The notes: generated by a model from the letters alone, not told the origin. Counted from the first letter of the stretch, positions 7,956-16,604 are shown. The stretch is 49,809 nucleotides of DNA from an uncultured Gammaproteobacteria bacterium (GCA_913048065.1 CAJWVG010000003.1:1-49809); one strand, 5' to 3'. Made by a program: numbers and translations.

Positions 7956-9061
7956 TGAAAGTTTATCTTGTTGGTGGGGCGGTGAGAGATGAATTGCTTG
8001 GGCGACAAGTTAATGAGAAAGACTGGGTGGTAGTTGGTTCAACACCCAATGAAATGCGCAAGAAAAACTTTAAACAAGTAGGCAAAGATTTTCCAGTCTT
8101 CATTCACCCAGAAACTGGAGAAGAATATGCTCTGGCCCGCACTGAGAGAAAAACTGGGCATGGCTATACCGGATTTGATTTCGATACTAATTCAAATGTT
8201 ACTCTTGAAGAAGATTTAGCTAGAAGAGATTTGACTATCAATGCAATAGCTAAAGATGAAGATGGTACCTTAATAGATCCTTATAATGGACAAAAAGATA
8301 TTCAAGACAAAAGATTAAGGCATGTATCAGATGCTTTTTCAGAAGATCCTTTAAGAGTACTGAGAATTGCGAGATTCCATGCTACTTTAGGAAATTTTAC
8401 TGTCGCACCAGAAACTATGGATAAAATTAAAGAAATCGTAAAAAGTGGCGAACTTGAGTATTTAACACCAGAACGTATATGGCTTGAAGTATATAAAACA
8501 GAGGAAGAATTATTTCTCTTCTTTAAATTTTTAGATAAATGCAAAACTTTAGATCTGTTGTTTCCAGAAATAACCCTCAATCGTTGGGAAGCTGGAAAAT
8601 GTTGGTGGCCAAATAATCCAACAAATATTGAAGTAATAGCGGTTCATATGTTTAATCTTATTAACAGGGAAGGAATAATTAATTTTGCTAAAAGATTGAA
8701 AATTCCAAATGAATATAAAGAATTAGCTTTATTGCTAGATGATTGTTTTGATGACTATATCACTTATTTACCTAAAAATATTGATGATTATGATACATTA
8801 CTAGCATTAGTCCAAAAACTTGACATCCGTAAAGAAGAGAGATTGAAATCATTTATGTCATGTGTATATGCCTCAGAAGTTATTCATGGATTTGAGGAAC
8901 ATAAGTTTTTTTTTGAAGATTTAATCTATAAAATAAAGAATTATAAACTAAGTTTGGAAGATCAAAAAAAACCTGGTAGTGAAATAAAAAAGATTATTAA
9001 TGACGCGCATCGTGAAATCACTAAAGATTGTATAAGAAATATTTTAAATAAAACCAATTAA
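7955..9061 (+). CDS. cca: CCA tRNA nucleotidyltransferase with degenerate HD domain
   Basis: Adds or repairs the 3' CCA end of tRNAs. The N-terminal catalytic head is intact: [11 protein letters not shown] (residues 7-17), the DWVVVGSTP strand, LARTERKTG, and [10 protein letters not shown] followed by DPYNGQKDI, all as in gammaproteobacterial/betaproteobacterial Cca. The protein is 368 residues against about 412 in E. coli. The region expected to hold the HD phosphohydrolase motif (HDLGKG and the following HHGHG) is missing: the sequence passes from [15 protein letters not shown] straight to [15 protein letters not shown]. The extra phosphohydrolase activities of the long form are therefore probably lost. 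It overlaps the upstream NDUFA9-like gene by one base, and its 3' end overlaps uppP on the other strand by 18 bases. Confidence 0.94.
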   Translation: MKVYLVGGAVRDELLGRQVNEKDWVVVGSTPNEMRKKNFKQVGKDFPVFIHPETGEEYALARTERKTGHGYTGFDFDTNSNVTLEEDLARRDLTINAIAKDEDGTLIDPYNGQKDIQDKRLRHVSDAFSEDPLRVLRIARFHATLGNFTVAPETMDKIKEIVKSGELEYLTPERIWLEVYKTEEELFLFFKFLDKCKTLDLLFPEITLNRWEAGKCWWPNNPTNIEVIAVHMFNLINREGIINFAKRLKIPNEYKELALLLDDCFDDYITYLPKNIDDYDTLLALVQKLDIRKEERLKSFMSCVYASEVIHGFEEHKFFFEDLIYKIKNYKLSLEDQKKPGSEIKKIINDAHREITKDCIRNILNKTN

Positions 9062-9814
9062 AGATATACCTAAAATTAACCTATAAATTATATATGGTGT
9101 AAAAGAAATTTTGTTTATTGTGGATATAAATAAATAAATAGTTATATATGAAAAAATAAAAGATAAAAAAGCCCCCCAAACATATTCATTTAATATTTCA
9201 ATACTACCTAGCTTGTACAATCCAAACGACTGATAGACAGTGGCCATAAAGATAGCTGGTATAGACAATAAAAATGCTATTTGAATTGAATCCTTCCTGC
9301 TAAATCCTGCTAATAGAGCAGCGGTAATTACAATTCCTGATCTTGATACACCTGGAATGATAGCTAATGTTTGCATGATACCTATGAATATGATTGTAAA
9401 TATACTCAAGGATTTTAAACTGCTAATAGCCACAGTTTTTTTCATATCAGCTATATACAAAAATATAGCAAAGATAATAGTCATGATAGCAATAGAAGTG
9501 ACATTTCTTAGATTCATTGAAACAATATCTATAAACATTAATCCTATTATCGGCAGGGGTATAGAGCCCAATATTATTAATTTTAAATACACATTGCCTT
9601 CATGAGAAAGTGTAAAAATTTTTTTAATTTCCCTTCTATAATAAATCAAAATCGCAACTAGGGATCCAAAATGAAGTGCAATATCAAAACCTACACCTTG
9701 GTCTGGTATCCCTAAAATAGATGAAGTTAGAATTAGATGTGACTGACTTGAAATAGGTAAGAATTCAGTAATACCTTGAATAGCTGATAAAATTAATAAG
9801 TGTATAAAATCCAT
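9044..9814 (-). CDS. uppP: Undecaprenyl-diphosphate phosphatase (UppP/BacA)
   Basis: Integral membrane phosphatase that recycles undecaprenyl diphosphate to the lipid carrier used for peptidoglycan and other envelope polymers. The 256-residue protein has the family motifs [17 protein letters not shown] (residues 14-30) and PGVSRSGI (about residues 154-161), with about eight hydrophobic segments. The usual SSSGHL is SSQSHL here, a variant I recall from other bacteria. It is slightly shorter than the usual 265-275 residues. The start is one base beyond the stop of the MidA-like gene, so the two are co-transcribed. The 3' end overlaps cca in antisense. Confidence 0.95.
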   Translation of the reverse strand: MDFIHLLILSAIQGITEFLPISSQSHLILTSSILGIPDQGVGFDIALHFGSLVAILIYYRREIKKIFTLSHEGNVYLKLIILGSIPLPIIGLMFIDIVSMNLRNVTSIAIMTIIFAIFLYIADMKKTVAISSLKSLSIFTIIFIGIMQTLAIIPGVSRSGIVITAALLAGFSRKDSIQIAFLLSIPAIFMATVYQSFGLYKLGSIEILNEYVWGAFLSFIFSYITIYLFISTINKISFTPYIIYRLILGISLIGFI

Positions 9815-9815
9815 A

Positions 9816-10943
9816 TTATAGTTTATGTAAGTGATTTAATTTTTTTGTCGATAGTAGTTGATTATCTAGATTTTTTTTCAAAACAAGAACCTTAAATATT
9901 TCACCCATTGTATTTGGCAAGAGTAGATTTTTCAATCTGTTTAGTTCAATGATTTTTTGTTCTTCTGAGTATTTTTTTTCTTCAAAGATATTAAGAATTC
10001 CTAAATTAATTAAAAAACTTGACTGACTAATGTAGCCATCAACTAAAAGATTTAGAGATTTGGCTATATTTGAGATATGCGTAAAATTAACAAAAGTCGA
10101 TATATCTTGTCTACCAATATTGATTAAAGGGTTAAAATTTGGTGTATGGTTATGCATACAAACTAAAGTTCCATCACATCTGTCCTTCAAAAAATATTCA
10201 CTGCTATGATAACCATAATCAATTATGAATATTACTCCACTGGTTAGTAAGCCCTCTAATAAAGATATCCATTTATTATAATTTAAATTTAGCTCGCTAA
10301 TATAGTTCTCATATTCCAATTTCTCGTGATTATTTTTAGCTATATCAAGCTCTCTATAAAATGAATTGTTACAGCTTTTCCAAAAATAACATAGCTTATT
10401 ATTTTCATATCCTATATATAAAGAGTCTATTTTTTTATTTTTAATCCTGAATCTTTCTGTTGGAAGCGCATCAAAAAATTCATTCGCTATAATTAAACCA
10501 TTGAGTTTCTGCTTATCTAACACATTAGTCCACTCAAATATGTCATATAGGTCAGGCAACTGGTTTTTTATTTTTTGTTTCTGAATTGTGATTAAGTATT
10601 CTGATATTTCTAGAATAATATAGTGCTTAGGTAGAATATCAAGCTTCTTTAATCTGGAAATTATAGATAAAGCTAAGCTACCATCACCTCCTCCCAATTC
10701 TAATATAGACAAATTTGGATTATCTTCCGAAAGGTTTATAAACTCATTAGAAATTGCCTCTCCAAATAGCGACGAGGAAATCGGTGCAGTGACAAAATCA
10801 CCTTTAGGGCCAAATATTTTTTTTGAATTAGTATAGTAACCAAAAGCGTTATTATATAGAACTATGTCCATATAATCAGAAAAAGATATGTGTCCTTCCC
10901 TGCGGATTTTCTCTGTTAAATATGACTCAAGATGTGTTTGCAT
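9816..10943 (-). CDS. MidA/NDUFAF7-like SAM-dependent methyltransferase
   Basis: A 375-residue class I methyltransferase of the MidA (formerly DUF185) family, whose mitochondrial member NDUFAF7 methylates an arginine in a complex I subunit. Family signs are the N-terminal ISFSDYMDIVLYN and FGYYTNSKKIFGPKGDFVTAP blocks, then ILELGGGDGSLALSI (the SAM-binding loop, about residues 81-95), IIANEFFDALP (the family's ANE..DA.P motif) and IIDYGY. The bacterial substrate is not known to me. It is followed immediately by uppP and is divergent from the pteridine reductase across 55 bases. Confidence 0.9.
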   Translation of the reverse strand: MQTHLESYLTEKIRREGHISFSDYMDIVLYNNAFGYYTNSKKIFGPKGDFVTAPISSSLFGEAISNEFINLSEDNPNLSILELGGGDGSLALSIISRLKKLDILPKHYIILEISEYLITIQKQKIKNQLPDLYDIFEWTNVLDKQKLNGLIIANEFFDALPTERFRIKNKKIDSLYIGYENNKLCYFWKSCNNSFYRELDIAKNNHEKLEYENYISELNLNYNKWISLLEGLLTSGVIFIIDYGYHSSEYFLKDRCDGTLVCMHNHTPNFNPLINIGRQDISTFVNFTHISNIAKSLNLLVDGYISQSSFLINLGILNIFEEKKYSEEQKIIELNRLKNLLLPNTMGEIFKVLVLKKNLDNQLLSTKKLNHLHKL

Positions 10944-10998
10944 GATTTAATATTTTAATTATAGTGTACATTTTTTTAATTATCCTTAATATATATCT

Positions 10999-11739
10999 AT
11001 GACTATAAATAGAACAGTTTTTATTACTGGAGGTATAAGACGTATAGGGCTTATAACTTCTAAATATCTTCATAAAAACGGTTACAACATAGTTACAACT
11101 TATGATAAATCAGCCAAAGAGGCTAAAATATTACACAAAAATCTAAATTCAATAAGAAGTAATTCCTGTGAAATCATAAAAGTTAGTTTAAATTCAAAAA
11201 CAGACTACAACCTACTATATAAAAAAATAGTAAAAATTTTCGGAAGAGTAGATGTATTAATAAATAATGCCTCAAAATTCTATCCTACTAAAATCAATAT
11301 GGTTAATAATAAATCGTGGGAAGATATTATTGATACTAATCTTAGAGCCCCTTTATTCCTGTCTAAATATTTCTATCCTGAATTGAAAAAAAGAAAAGGA
11401 TCTATAGTAAATATAATTGATATTCATATTAACCCACCTCTCAAAGATCATATTATTTATAATTTAAGTAAAGCTGGCTTATTAGCTTTAACTAAAACAC
11501 TTGCAAAAGATTTGGCTCCTAGCGTTAGAGTAAACGGTGTGTCACCTGGAGCTATTATGTGGCCGGAATCTGACATGAATAATCAAAAAAAGAAAAAAGA
11601 GATTCTATCACGAATTGCTTTAAAAAGAATAGGTAATCCAGAAGACATTGCAAAAGCAGTATTATTTTTAATCAAAGATGCAGACTATGTTACTGGTCAG
11701 AATATCAATGTTGATGGTGGACGTAAACTAAATATGTAA
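10999..11739 (+). CDS. Pteridine reductase / FolM-type dihydromonapterin reductase (SDR)
   Basis: A 246-residue classical-fold SDR that should reduce dihydropteridines (dihydromonapterin or dihydrofolate) with NADPH. The cofactor motif TGGIRRIG (residues 10-17) has the RR pair typical of NADPH-using pteridine reductases. LINNASKFYPT is the NNA(S) motif, and YNLSKAGL carries the catalytic Tyr and Lys. The normal catalytic Ser position reads NIIDIH, the Asp variant shared by PTR1/FolM enzymes, and RVNGVSPGAIMWPE matches bacterial pteridine reductases closely. It stands near folK and folB, consistent with pterin or folate work. Which pteridine is used cannot be told. Confidence 0.88.
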   Translation: MTINRTVFITGGIRRIGLITSKYLHKNGYNIVTTYDKSAKEAKILHKNLNSIRSNSCEIIKVSLNSKTDYNLLYKKIVKIFGRVDVLINNASKFYPTKINMVNNKSWEDIIDTNLRAPLFLSKYFYPELKKRKGSIVNIIDIHINPPLKDHIIYNLSKAGLLALTKTLAKDLAPSVRVNGVSPGAIMWPESDMNNQKKKKEILSRIALKRIGNPEDIAKAVLFLIKDADYVTGQNINVDGGRKLNM

Positions 11740-11747
11740 ATTGAAAT

Positions 11748-12182
11748 TTAGTTTGGCGTAATCACCAAAGGTATTAATAAAAATAAGCATAAAGAAAAAG
11801 TAACAGGTATACGTAAGTAGTATATTATAAATGAATTAGCTTTTTTTCTTAAATATATTAAATAATCAATACATAGTTGAATTAATAAAAATAATATTAG
11901 ATATGTAAACAGAATCATTTGATCAAATCCTAAGATACTAAATATTATAATTCCAAAAGAAATCAAGCTTGGAATAAAACCATATATTGTTAAAAAAATA
12001 GTCCCTTTACCAAAATCCCAATTAATCGCGCCTATGAAGGTAAATATTAATAATGTATTATACAGCATTATATTTAGTAGGATAATAGGGCTTAGATATT
12101 CCAAAAAATAAATATCTATTAAGCAATAAATATATGGTAATAATCCGATATAAGAAATAATGCATTGAATTAATATATTCAT
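11748..12182 (-). CDS. DUF3429-like integral membrane protein
   Basis: A 144-residue, strongly hydrophobic protein with about four to five membrane segments. The order of motifs (an N-terminal ISYIGLLPYI, then FTFIGAINWDFG, FIPSLISF, and a C-terminal YYLRIPVTFSLCLFLLIPLV) follows the DUF3429 family, related to eukaryotic TMEM69. Its function is unknown. The frame ends directly beside the folK stop on the same strand (ATG at 12182, folK stop at 12183), so it is probably the last gene of a folB-folK operon. Base composition is like its neighbours. Confidence 0.72.
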   Translation of the reverse strand: MNILIQCIISYIGLLPYIYCLIDIYFLEYLSPIILLNIMLYNTLLIFTFIGAINWDFGKGTIFLTIYGFIPSLISFGIIIFSILGFDQMILFTYLILFLLIQLCIDYLIYLRKKANSFIIYYLRIPVTFSLCLFLLIPLVITPN

Positions 12183-12674
12183 TTATAAATCAAAATCTAT
12201 TTGAGATATAATTTGTTTCTTAATACTATGTTTGGCCATAATTTCAATATGAGATATATTCAAGGTGGGATGTATAAAATCAGCAGCAATATCTATCAAT
12301 GGTTTTAATACAAAATCATATTCAATAATTTCTTTTCTAGGTATATCAATTTTATCATTTGAAAGCACTAAATCATCGTAATATAAAATATCAATATCTA
12401 ATGTACGCGAGCTAAATTTAGTCTCATTAAAATTCCTTCCATGTTTATTCTCAATTTTTTTTAATTGCTCTTTAAGCGCATATATATCTTGTTCAGTATC
12501 AAATGAAGAAACCAGATTATAGAAATTTGGCCCATCAAAGCCCATAGATTGAGTTTCATAGACTGGCGAAACTACTATACTTTGATAATTTTTATGGAGT
12601 AATGCTATACATGATCGGATATTTTTCTCTTTTTCAAGATTACTACCGATTCCAATATAAACTTTATGTCCCAT
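12183..12674 (-). CDS. folK: 6-hydroxymethyl-7,8-dihydropterin pyrophosphokinase
   Basis: Transfers pyrophosphate from ATP to hydroxymethyl-dihydropterin in folate synthesis. The 163-residue protein shows IGIGSNLEKEKNI at the N-terminus, GPNFYNLV in the middle, and the signature RTLDIDILYYDD (about residues 92-103), which contains the Mg-binding DxD, followed by IPRKEI and DFVLKPLIDIA. Length is typical. The start lies inside the 3' end of folB (11-base overlap), so the two consecutive folate steps are co-translated. Confidence 0.96.
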   Translation of the reverse strand: MGHKVYIGIGSNLEKEKNIRSCIALLHKNYQSIVVSPVYETQSMGFDGPNFYNLVSSFDTEQDIYALKEQLKKIENKHGRNFNETKFSSRTLDIDILYYDDLVLSNDKIDIPRKEIIEYDFVLKPLIDIAADFIHPTLNISHIEIMAKHSIKKQIISQIDFDL

Positions 12675-13023
12675 TATTAGTCCTTTCTATAATAACGCCC
12701 ACCTCTTTAGATCCTGTCACAGCGCCGGGTTTACTGAACCTACCCTTTACATAGCTAATATTAAATTCAGCGAAGATTAATTTAATAGTTTCTTCAGCTA
12801 AAGCCTCTATTAATAGAAATTCACTTTTCTGAATAAATGATTGCACGGTTTTTGCCACGGCCTTATAGTCAATTGTATCTTGAATATTATCAGAATCTGA
12901 TGCTTTTGATATTTCAGTGCCAAGTTCGAGATCAATACAAACAACTTGTTTAATTTTTCTTTCCCAATCATAGATTCCAATAATTGTTTCAATACATAGT
13001 TCCTTTATAAATACTATATCCAT
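12664..13023 (-). CDS. folB: Dihydroneopterin aldolase
   Basis: Converts dihydroneopterin to hydroxymethyl-dihydropterin, the substrate of FolK. The 119-residue protein begins DIVFIKELCIETIIGIYDWERK, where the ETIIGIYDWER stretch is the family signature (usually IGVYDWER), followed by DTIDYKAV and LLIEALAEETIKLI (the active-site E.lA). The near C-terminal KPGAVTGSKEVGVIIER matches KPGALRG..VGV.IER. It is first in a folB-folK-DUF3429 operon and divergent from rpmB across 79 bases. Confidence 0.95.
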   Translation of the reverse strand: MDIVFIKELCIETIIGIYDWERKIKQVVCIDLELGTEISKASDSDNIQDTIDYKAVAKTVQSFIQKSEFLLIEALAEETIKLIFAEFNISYVKGRFSKPGAVTGSKEVGVIIERTNNGT

Positions 13024-13052
13024 TATATTTCCTGTTATTTTATATATATATA

Positions 13053-13080
13053 TTGTATATGATTATGTTTCTGATATCAT
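13053..13080 (+). promoter_or_regulatory. Possible sigma70-type promoter of rpmB-rpmG
   Basis: TTGTAT (13053-13058) and TATCAT (13075-13080), 16 bases apart, precede the GTG start of rpmB by 22 bases. The -10 differs from consensus at one position; the -35 only matches at TTG. The predicted transcript start near 13087 would leave a short leader holding the ribosome-binding site GGAG at 13092-13095. Confidence 0.35.
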
Positions 13081-13102
13081 TATCTGAGTTTGGAGATATA
13101 AA

Positions 13103-13327
13103 GTGTCAAAAATATGTCAAATTACAAAAAAAGGAGTTATGTCGGGCAATAATGTCTCACATGCAAAAAATAGGACTCGAAGGAAGTTTGAACCAAATTT
13201 ACATAATCATAGATTATGGTCAGAAGTTCAAAAAAAATGGATCACTTTAAAATTATCTAATAAAGGCTTAAGAATTATTGATAAATATGGTTTGGATGCA
13301 GCCATAGAGAAATATAACATCAACTAA
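13103..13327 (+). CDS. rpmB: 50S ribosomal protein L28 (bL28)
   Basis: A 74-residue basic ribosomal protein. The start [20 protein letters not shown] and the following [11 protein letters not shown] match the bL28 signature (CQVTGK.P..GNNVSHA...TKRRF.PNLH). Translation begins at GTG: the frame-consistent GTG at 13103 is preceded by TTTGGAGAT, and no in-frame ATG stands before the conserved N-terminus. It is followed four bases later by rpmG, the usual L28-L33 pair. A longer overlapping frame on the same strand is a shadow. Confidence 0.96.
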   Translation: MSKICQITKKGVMSGNNVSHAKNRTRRKFEPNLHNHRLWSEVQKKWITLKLSNKGLRIIDKYGLDAAIEKYNIN

Positions 13328-13331
13328 TATT

Positions 13332-13487
13332 ATGAGAGAAAAAATCAGACTAAATTCATCAGCTGGCACAGGTCATTTTTATACTACAACTAAGAATAAA
13401 AAGACCATGCCTGACAAATTAGAAATTAAAAAATTTGATCCAACAATTAGAAAATATGTGATGTATAAAGAAGCTAAAATTAAGTAG
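13332..13487 (+). CDS. rpmG: 50S ribosomal protein L33 (bL33), zinc-free form
   Basis: A 51-residue basic protein beginning [20 protein letters not shown], with [18 protein letters not shown] at the C-terminus, matching bL33 ([17 protein letters not shown]...P.KLE..KFDP..RKHV.YKE.K.K). It has no cysteines, so it is the zinc-independent form. The ATG lies four bases after the rpmB stop. The 3' end is five bases from the end of the convergent desaturase gene. Confidence 0.97.
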   Translation: MREKIRLNSSAGTGHFYTTTKNKKTMPDKLEIKKFDPTIRKYVMYKEAKIK

Positions 13488-13491
13488 CTTA

Positions 13492-14676
13492 TTATATTAC
13501 TTTGTAACCCTTAAGACTTTCAGAAAAATCATCTAAGCAATCAATGCCTTGACTCTTTGCCTCAATACACCATGCGTTAATTGTTTCTATAAAATTTTCA
13601 TGCTTTAAGTTTCTAGCATGTAAGATGTCAAATAACTTATTCTTTAACTGATATGCTATTTTTAAAGAGTTGCATTTATCAAATATTTTACCTAATCTAT
13701 TAGTTTCTTGATTAGATATTCGATGTGGCTCTCGTGTTAGAGTAGATTTTGACTTATTTAATAAATCTTTTATATCATCACTTGCATTTTTTGTTTCATT
13801 TTTCATTATTGGCTTAAGAACATTTTTTGTATAGTTCGTAATAACTGTGAGTTTTGATCTAAGCAATGCATACCCTATTTCTGAATCGAGTTTTTCATTT
13901 AGACTACTTCCCACTATAGTTTTTGGCGCGAGTCTTTTAACATTAACTTGGCCTAAAAATGAAAATACCTTTATATAAAACCATCCAATATCAAATTCCC
14001 ATGGTTTCAACGAAAACTTTGCTGCTGTTGGGAATGCATGGTGGTTATTATGAAGTTCTTCGCCACCAATAAGAATCCCTAACGGACCTAAGTTTGTCGA
14101 ATCATCACTGGTATCATAATTTCTATAACCCCAATAATGCCCGGCTCCGTTGATGCCTCCAGCAGCAAAAATAGGTGTCCAGGCCATTTGAATTGCCCAT
14201 ATTATTATCCCAACGACACCAAATAAAAATATATTAAAAAAGAATAAAATTAGTATACCTAGATTACTTCTTGGAGTATAAATATTATTCTCTATCCAAT
14301 CATTCGGACAGTTTTGAGAATATTTCTCTATAGTATCAGGGTTATTTTTTTCATCATGGTACAAATCTGCTCCCCTAAGTAATACGGTATTAATACCATA
14401 ATATGCTGGGCTATGAGGATCATCTATAGTTTCAACCTTAGCATGATGTTTACGGTGAATAGCGACCCAATCTGCTGTTCTCATGGACGTTGTTAGCCAT
14501 AACCAGAATCTAAAAAAGTGAGCCAAAATAGGCTTTATATGAATTGCTGAATGACAAATACCTCTATGAAGATAAAGCGTAATAGCCACAATTGTTATAT
14601 GGGTAACTGTTAGTGTATAGATAAGGTAGTCTATCCACGTAAAGTCCATTATCCCATTAATTAGTAAATCATTCAT
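13492..14676 (-). CDS. Acyl-CoA/acyl-lipid delta-9 type fatty acid desaturase
   Basis: A membrane di-iron desaturase that introduces a double bond into saturated acyl chains. Three histidine boxes are present, HRGICH, HRKHH and HNNHH, separated by pairs of hydrophobic segments (DYLIYTLTVTHITIVAITLYL before box 1 and a long one around ILILFFFNIFLFGVVGIIIW). A soluble C-terminal extension of about 120 residues resembles that of betaproteobacterial desaturases. The frame stays open 54 codons further upstream, but that would run across the mutM start. I chose the Met at 14676 because MNDLLINGIMDFTWIDYLIY fits the usual N-terminus, giving 394 residues. Confidence 0.9.
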   Translation of the reverse strand: MNDLLINGIMDFTWIDYLIYTLTVTHITIVAITLYLHRGICHSAIHIKPILAHFFRFWLWLTTSMRTADWVAIHRKHHAKVETIDDPHSPAYYGINTVLLRGADLYHDEKNNPDTIEKYSQNCPNDWIENNIYTPRSNLGILILFFFNIFLFGVVGIIIWAIQMAWTPIFAAGGINGAGHYWGYRNYDTSDDSTNLGPLGILIGGEELHNNHHAFPTAAKFSLKPWEFDIGWFYIKVFSFLGQVNVKRLAPKTIVGSSLNEKLDSEIGYALLRSKLTVITNYTKNVLKPIMKNETKNASDDIKDLLNKSKSTLTREPHRISNQETNRLGKIFDKCNSLKIAYQLKNKLFDILHARNLKHENFIETINAWCIEAKSQGIDCLDDFSESLKGYKVI

Positions 14677-14743
14677 GTTTGTATATTTAAGATTAATGTC
14701 ATCATATGATACATTAAAAACTATGTCCAATAAATAGATTATT

Positions 14744-15550
14744 ATGCCTGAATTACCAGAAGTAGAAACTGTCGTGAAAGCTATTAATAAAAGTATTAAA
14801 TCTCGACAAATAAATAAATTTAAAATAATAAACTCCAAACTCAGATGGACTATTAGCAGCTATATCCCATCTAAAACTAAAGATAATTATATTAAAACTA
14901 TTTATAGAAGAGGTAAGTACATAATTTTTAAATTGGATATAGGATATTTAATAATACATCTAGGAATGACTGGTATTATAAAATTTATTAATGATAAGGA
15001 TCTTCCTTACGAAAAGCATGATCATTTTGATATTGAATTTAAAGATGGATATATACTGAGATATAATGATGTTAGAAAGTTTGGTTCTGTTCATTATTGT
15101 AAAAATATAGATAATCAGTTTTTGGTAAAAAAATTAGGATGTGAACCTCTAGATGATACTTTTGATAAATTTTATCTTAAAAGAGTATGCCAAAAAAAGG
15201 AAATACCCATAAAAAACCTAATAATGAATCAGACAATAGTAACTGGGATAGGAAATATATATGCTTGCGAAGCATTATTTATCTCTGAGATTAAACCACA
15301 TAAGAAAAGTAAATCGCTAACTCTAGATAATTGTGAAAAATTAGTTAATGCTATCAAATTTGTATTAAAAAAATCTATAAGGGATGGAGGGACAACATTA
15401 AAAGACTTCAAAAGTTTAGATGGAAAGCCGGGATATTTCAAACAAAAACTTTTGGTTTATGGAAAACAGTTATGCGGGTGTGGTAACGAAATAAAAATTT
15501 TAAAGATTGGTGGACGTTCTTCTTTTTATTGTAATAAGTGTCAAAAATAA
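14744..15550 (+). CDS. mutM: Formamidopyrimidine-DNA glycosylase (MutM/Fpg)
   Basis: Base-excision repair enzyme that removes 8-oxoguanine and formamidopyrimidines and nicks the DNA. MPELPEVETV is at the N-terminus, with catalytic Pro2 and Glu3 after Met removal. GKYIIFKL, HLGMTG and DVRKFGS follow, then the helix-two-turn-helix region GIGNIYACEALF. At the C-terminus is a zinc finger, CGCGNEI...GGRSSFYCNKCQ. The first Cys pair is spaced CxC rather than the usual CxxC. Total length of 268 residues is normal. It is divergent from the desaturase and convergent with coaD, which it abuts with no gap. Confidence 0.96.
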   Translation: MPELPEVETVVKAINKSIKSRQINKFKIINSKLRWTISSYIPSKTKDNYIKTIYRRGKYIIFKLDIGYLIIHLGMTGIIKFINDKDLPYEKHDHFDIEFKDGYILRYNDVRKFGSVHYCKNIDNQFLVKKLGCEPLDDTFDKFYLKRVCQKKEIPIKNLIMNQTIVTGIGNIYACEALFISEIKPHKKSKSLTLDNCEKLVNAIKFVLKKSIRDGGTTLKDFKSLDGKPGYFKQKLLVYGKQLCGCGNEIKILKIGGRSSFYCNKCQK

Positions 15551-16030
15551 TTAGTTAAACTTAGACTTTAAAGATTCTAGGACTTTTTTATGGACAAACT
15601 TATCTAATCTTCCACCATGTTTAGCAATATCTTTTATTATACTGGAAGATAAGAAACCAAATTCTTCAGCTGGACTCATAAACACGCTCTCAATGTTAGG
15701 CTCCATTGATCTATTCATGCCAGCCAGTTGAACCTCATATTCAAAGTCAGAAACTGCCCGCAGTCCTCTAAGGATAACTGTAGCAGCATGCTCATTTGCA
15801 AAATCTACCAAAAGTTTATTTAAAACAAAAACCTCCACTTTATGCTCATTTTCGTAAATTCCCTCAATGAAGCTTACCCTCTCTTCAGTGCTAAATAATG
15901 TATTTTTTTGAGGGTTTTCAGCAACAGCAACTATAATCTTATCAAAGATTTTACAACCTCTTTTGATAAGGTCAGAATGACCATTCGTAATTGGATCAAA
16001 TGTACCTGGATAAACTGCTACTAACGCCAT
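15551..16030 (-). CDS. coaD: Phosphopantetheine adenylyltransferase
   Basis: Fourth step of coenzyme A synthesis: transfers AMP from ATP to 4'-phosphopantetheine. The 159-residue protein has AVYPGTFDPITNGHSDLI (residues 4-21), with the T/HxGH nucleotidyltransferase motif, RGLRAVSDFEYEVQLAGMNR in the middle, and FLSSSIIKDIAKHGG (the SSS..R/K motif) near the C-terminus. All are as expected, and length is normal. The start sits one base beyond the rsmD stop, so coaD is the last gene of an M16-M16-rsmD-coaD run. Confidence 0.97.
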   Translation of the reverse strand: MALVAVYPGTFDPITNGHSDLIKRGCKIFDKIIVAVAENPQKNTLFSTEERVSFIEGIYENEHKVEVFVLNKLLVDFANEHAATVILRGLRAVSDFEYEVQLAGMNRSMEPNIESVFMSPAEEFGFLSSSIIKDIAKHGGRLDKFVHKKVLESLKSKFN

Positions 16031-16031
16031 T

Positions 16032-16604
16032 TTATATATCTCTTTTTTGAGCGATTGTATAACTTACATCGCCTATACTCAAATCTTTTATTATATTATG
16101 TGTCTTAGAGATTATTGATACAAGCTTTTGATTATAATCTTTTCTATTTTGTTCAAAATATAAATAAGAATTTTTTTTAAAATAACCTAAATCATCTAAT
16201 ACTTGAATTGTTGATTGTAATAAGTTTCCTTGAAATGGAGCATCAATAAAAATGAGATCATAGTCTTTCGAGTCGGAACATTTTAAGTATTTTATGACAT
16301 CCATTTTATGTAATTCATAGTTTTGTATATCTAGTTTTTTGAATTGGTTTTGAAGTTGATTACATATATTTAAATTATTTTCTATAAGAATGGATTTTTT
16401 TACTCCTCTTGAAATTGCTTCTGCTGACAATATTCCACTGCCACAAAATAAATCTAAACAAATCATATTATTATCAATATTAATGACATTGAATAACGAT
16501 TGACGAATGTAAGATTTTGTTGGCTTGAGATTATCATCATTAAAGAATGTTAATAGTCTGGAGTTTAACGCCCCTCCTGTAATTTTCAGCTTATTATTAG
16601 GCAA
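16032..16604 (-). CDS. rsmD: 16S rRNA (guanine(966)-N2)-methyltransferase
   Basis: Methylates G966 of 16S rRNA in the assembled small subunit. The 190-residue protein starts with KITGGALNSRLLTF (family: RIIGG.wrgr.l) and PTKSYIRQSLFNVI (PT.drvREalFn). The SAM-binding motif DLFCGSGILSAEAISRG is near residues 50-66. The catalytic loop, normally (D/N)PPF/Y, reads DAPF here. It lies directly after the second M16 peptidase gene and directly before coaD, an order common in beta- and gammaproteobacteria. Confidence 0.93.
   Translation of the reverse strand: MPNNKLKITGGALNSRLLTFFNDDNLKPTKSYIRQSLFNVINIDNNMICLDLFCGSGILSAEAISRGVKKSILIENNLNICNQLQNQFKKLDIQNYELHKMDVIKYLKCSDSKDYDLIFIDAPFQGNLLQSTIQVLDDLGYFKKNSYLYFEQNRKDYNQKLVSIISKTHNIIKDLSIGDVSYTIAQKRDI

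Noticed and set aside
13053-13250. A 65-codon plus-strand frame overlapping rpmB.
   Set aside because: It is a shadow of rpmB, whose conserved L28 residues are in another frame beginning at GTG 13103.
14677-14838. N-terminal extension of the desaturase frame by 54 residues.
   Set aside because: It would run across the mutM start, lacks resemblance to desaturase N-termini, and a good start exists at 14676.
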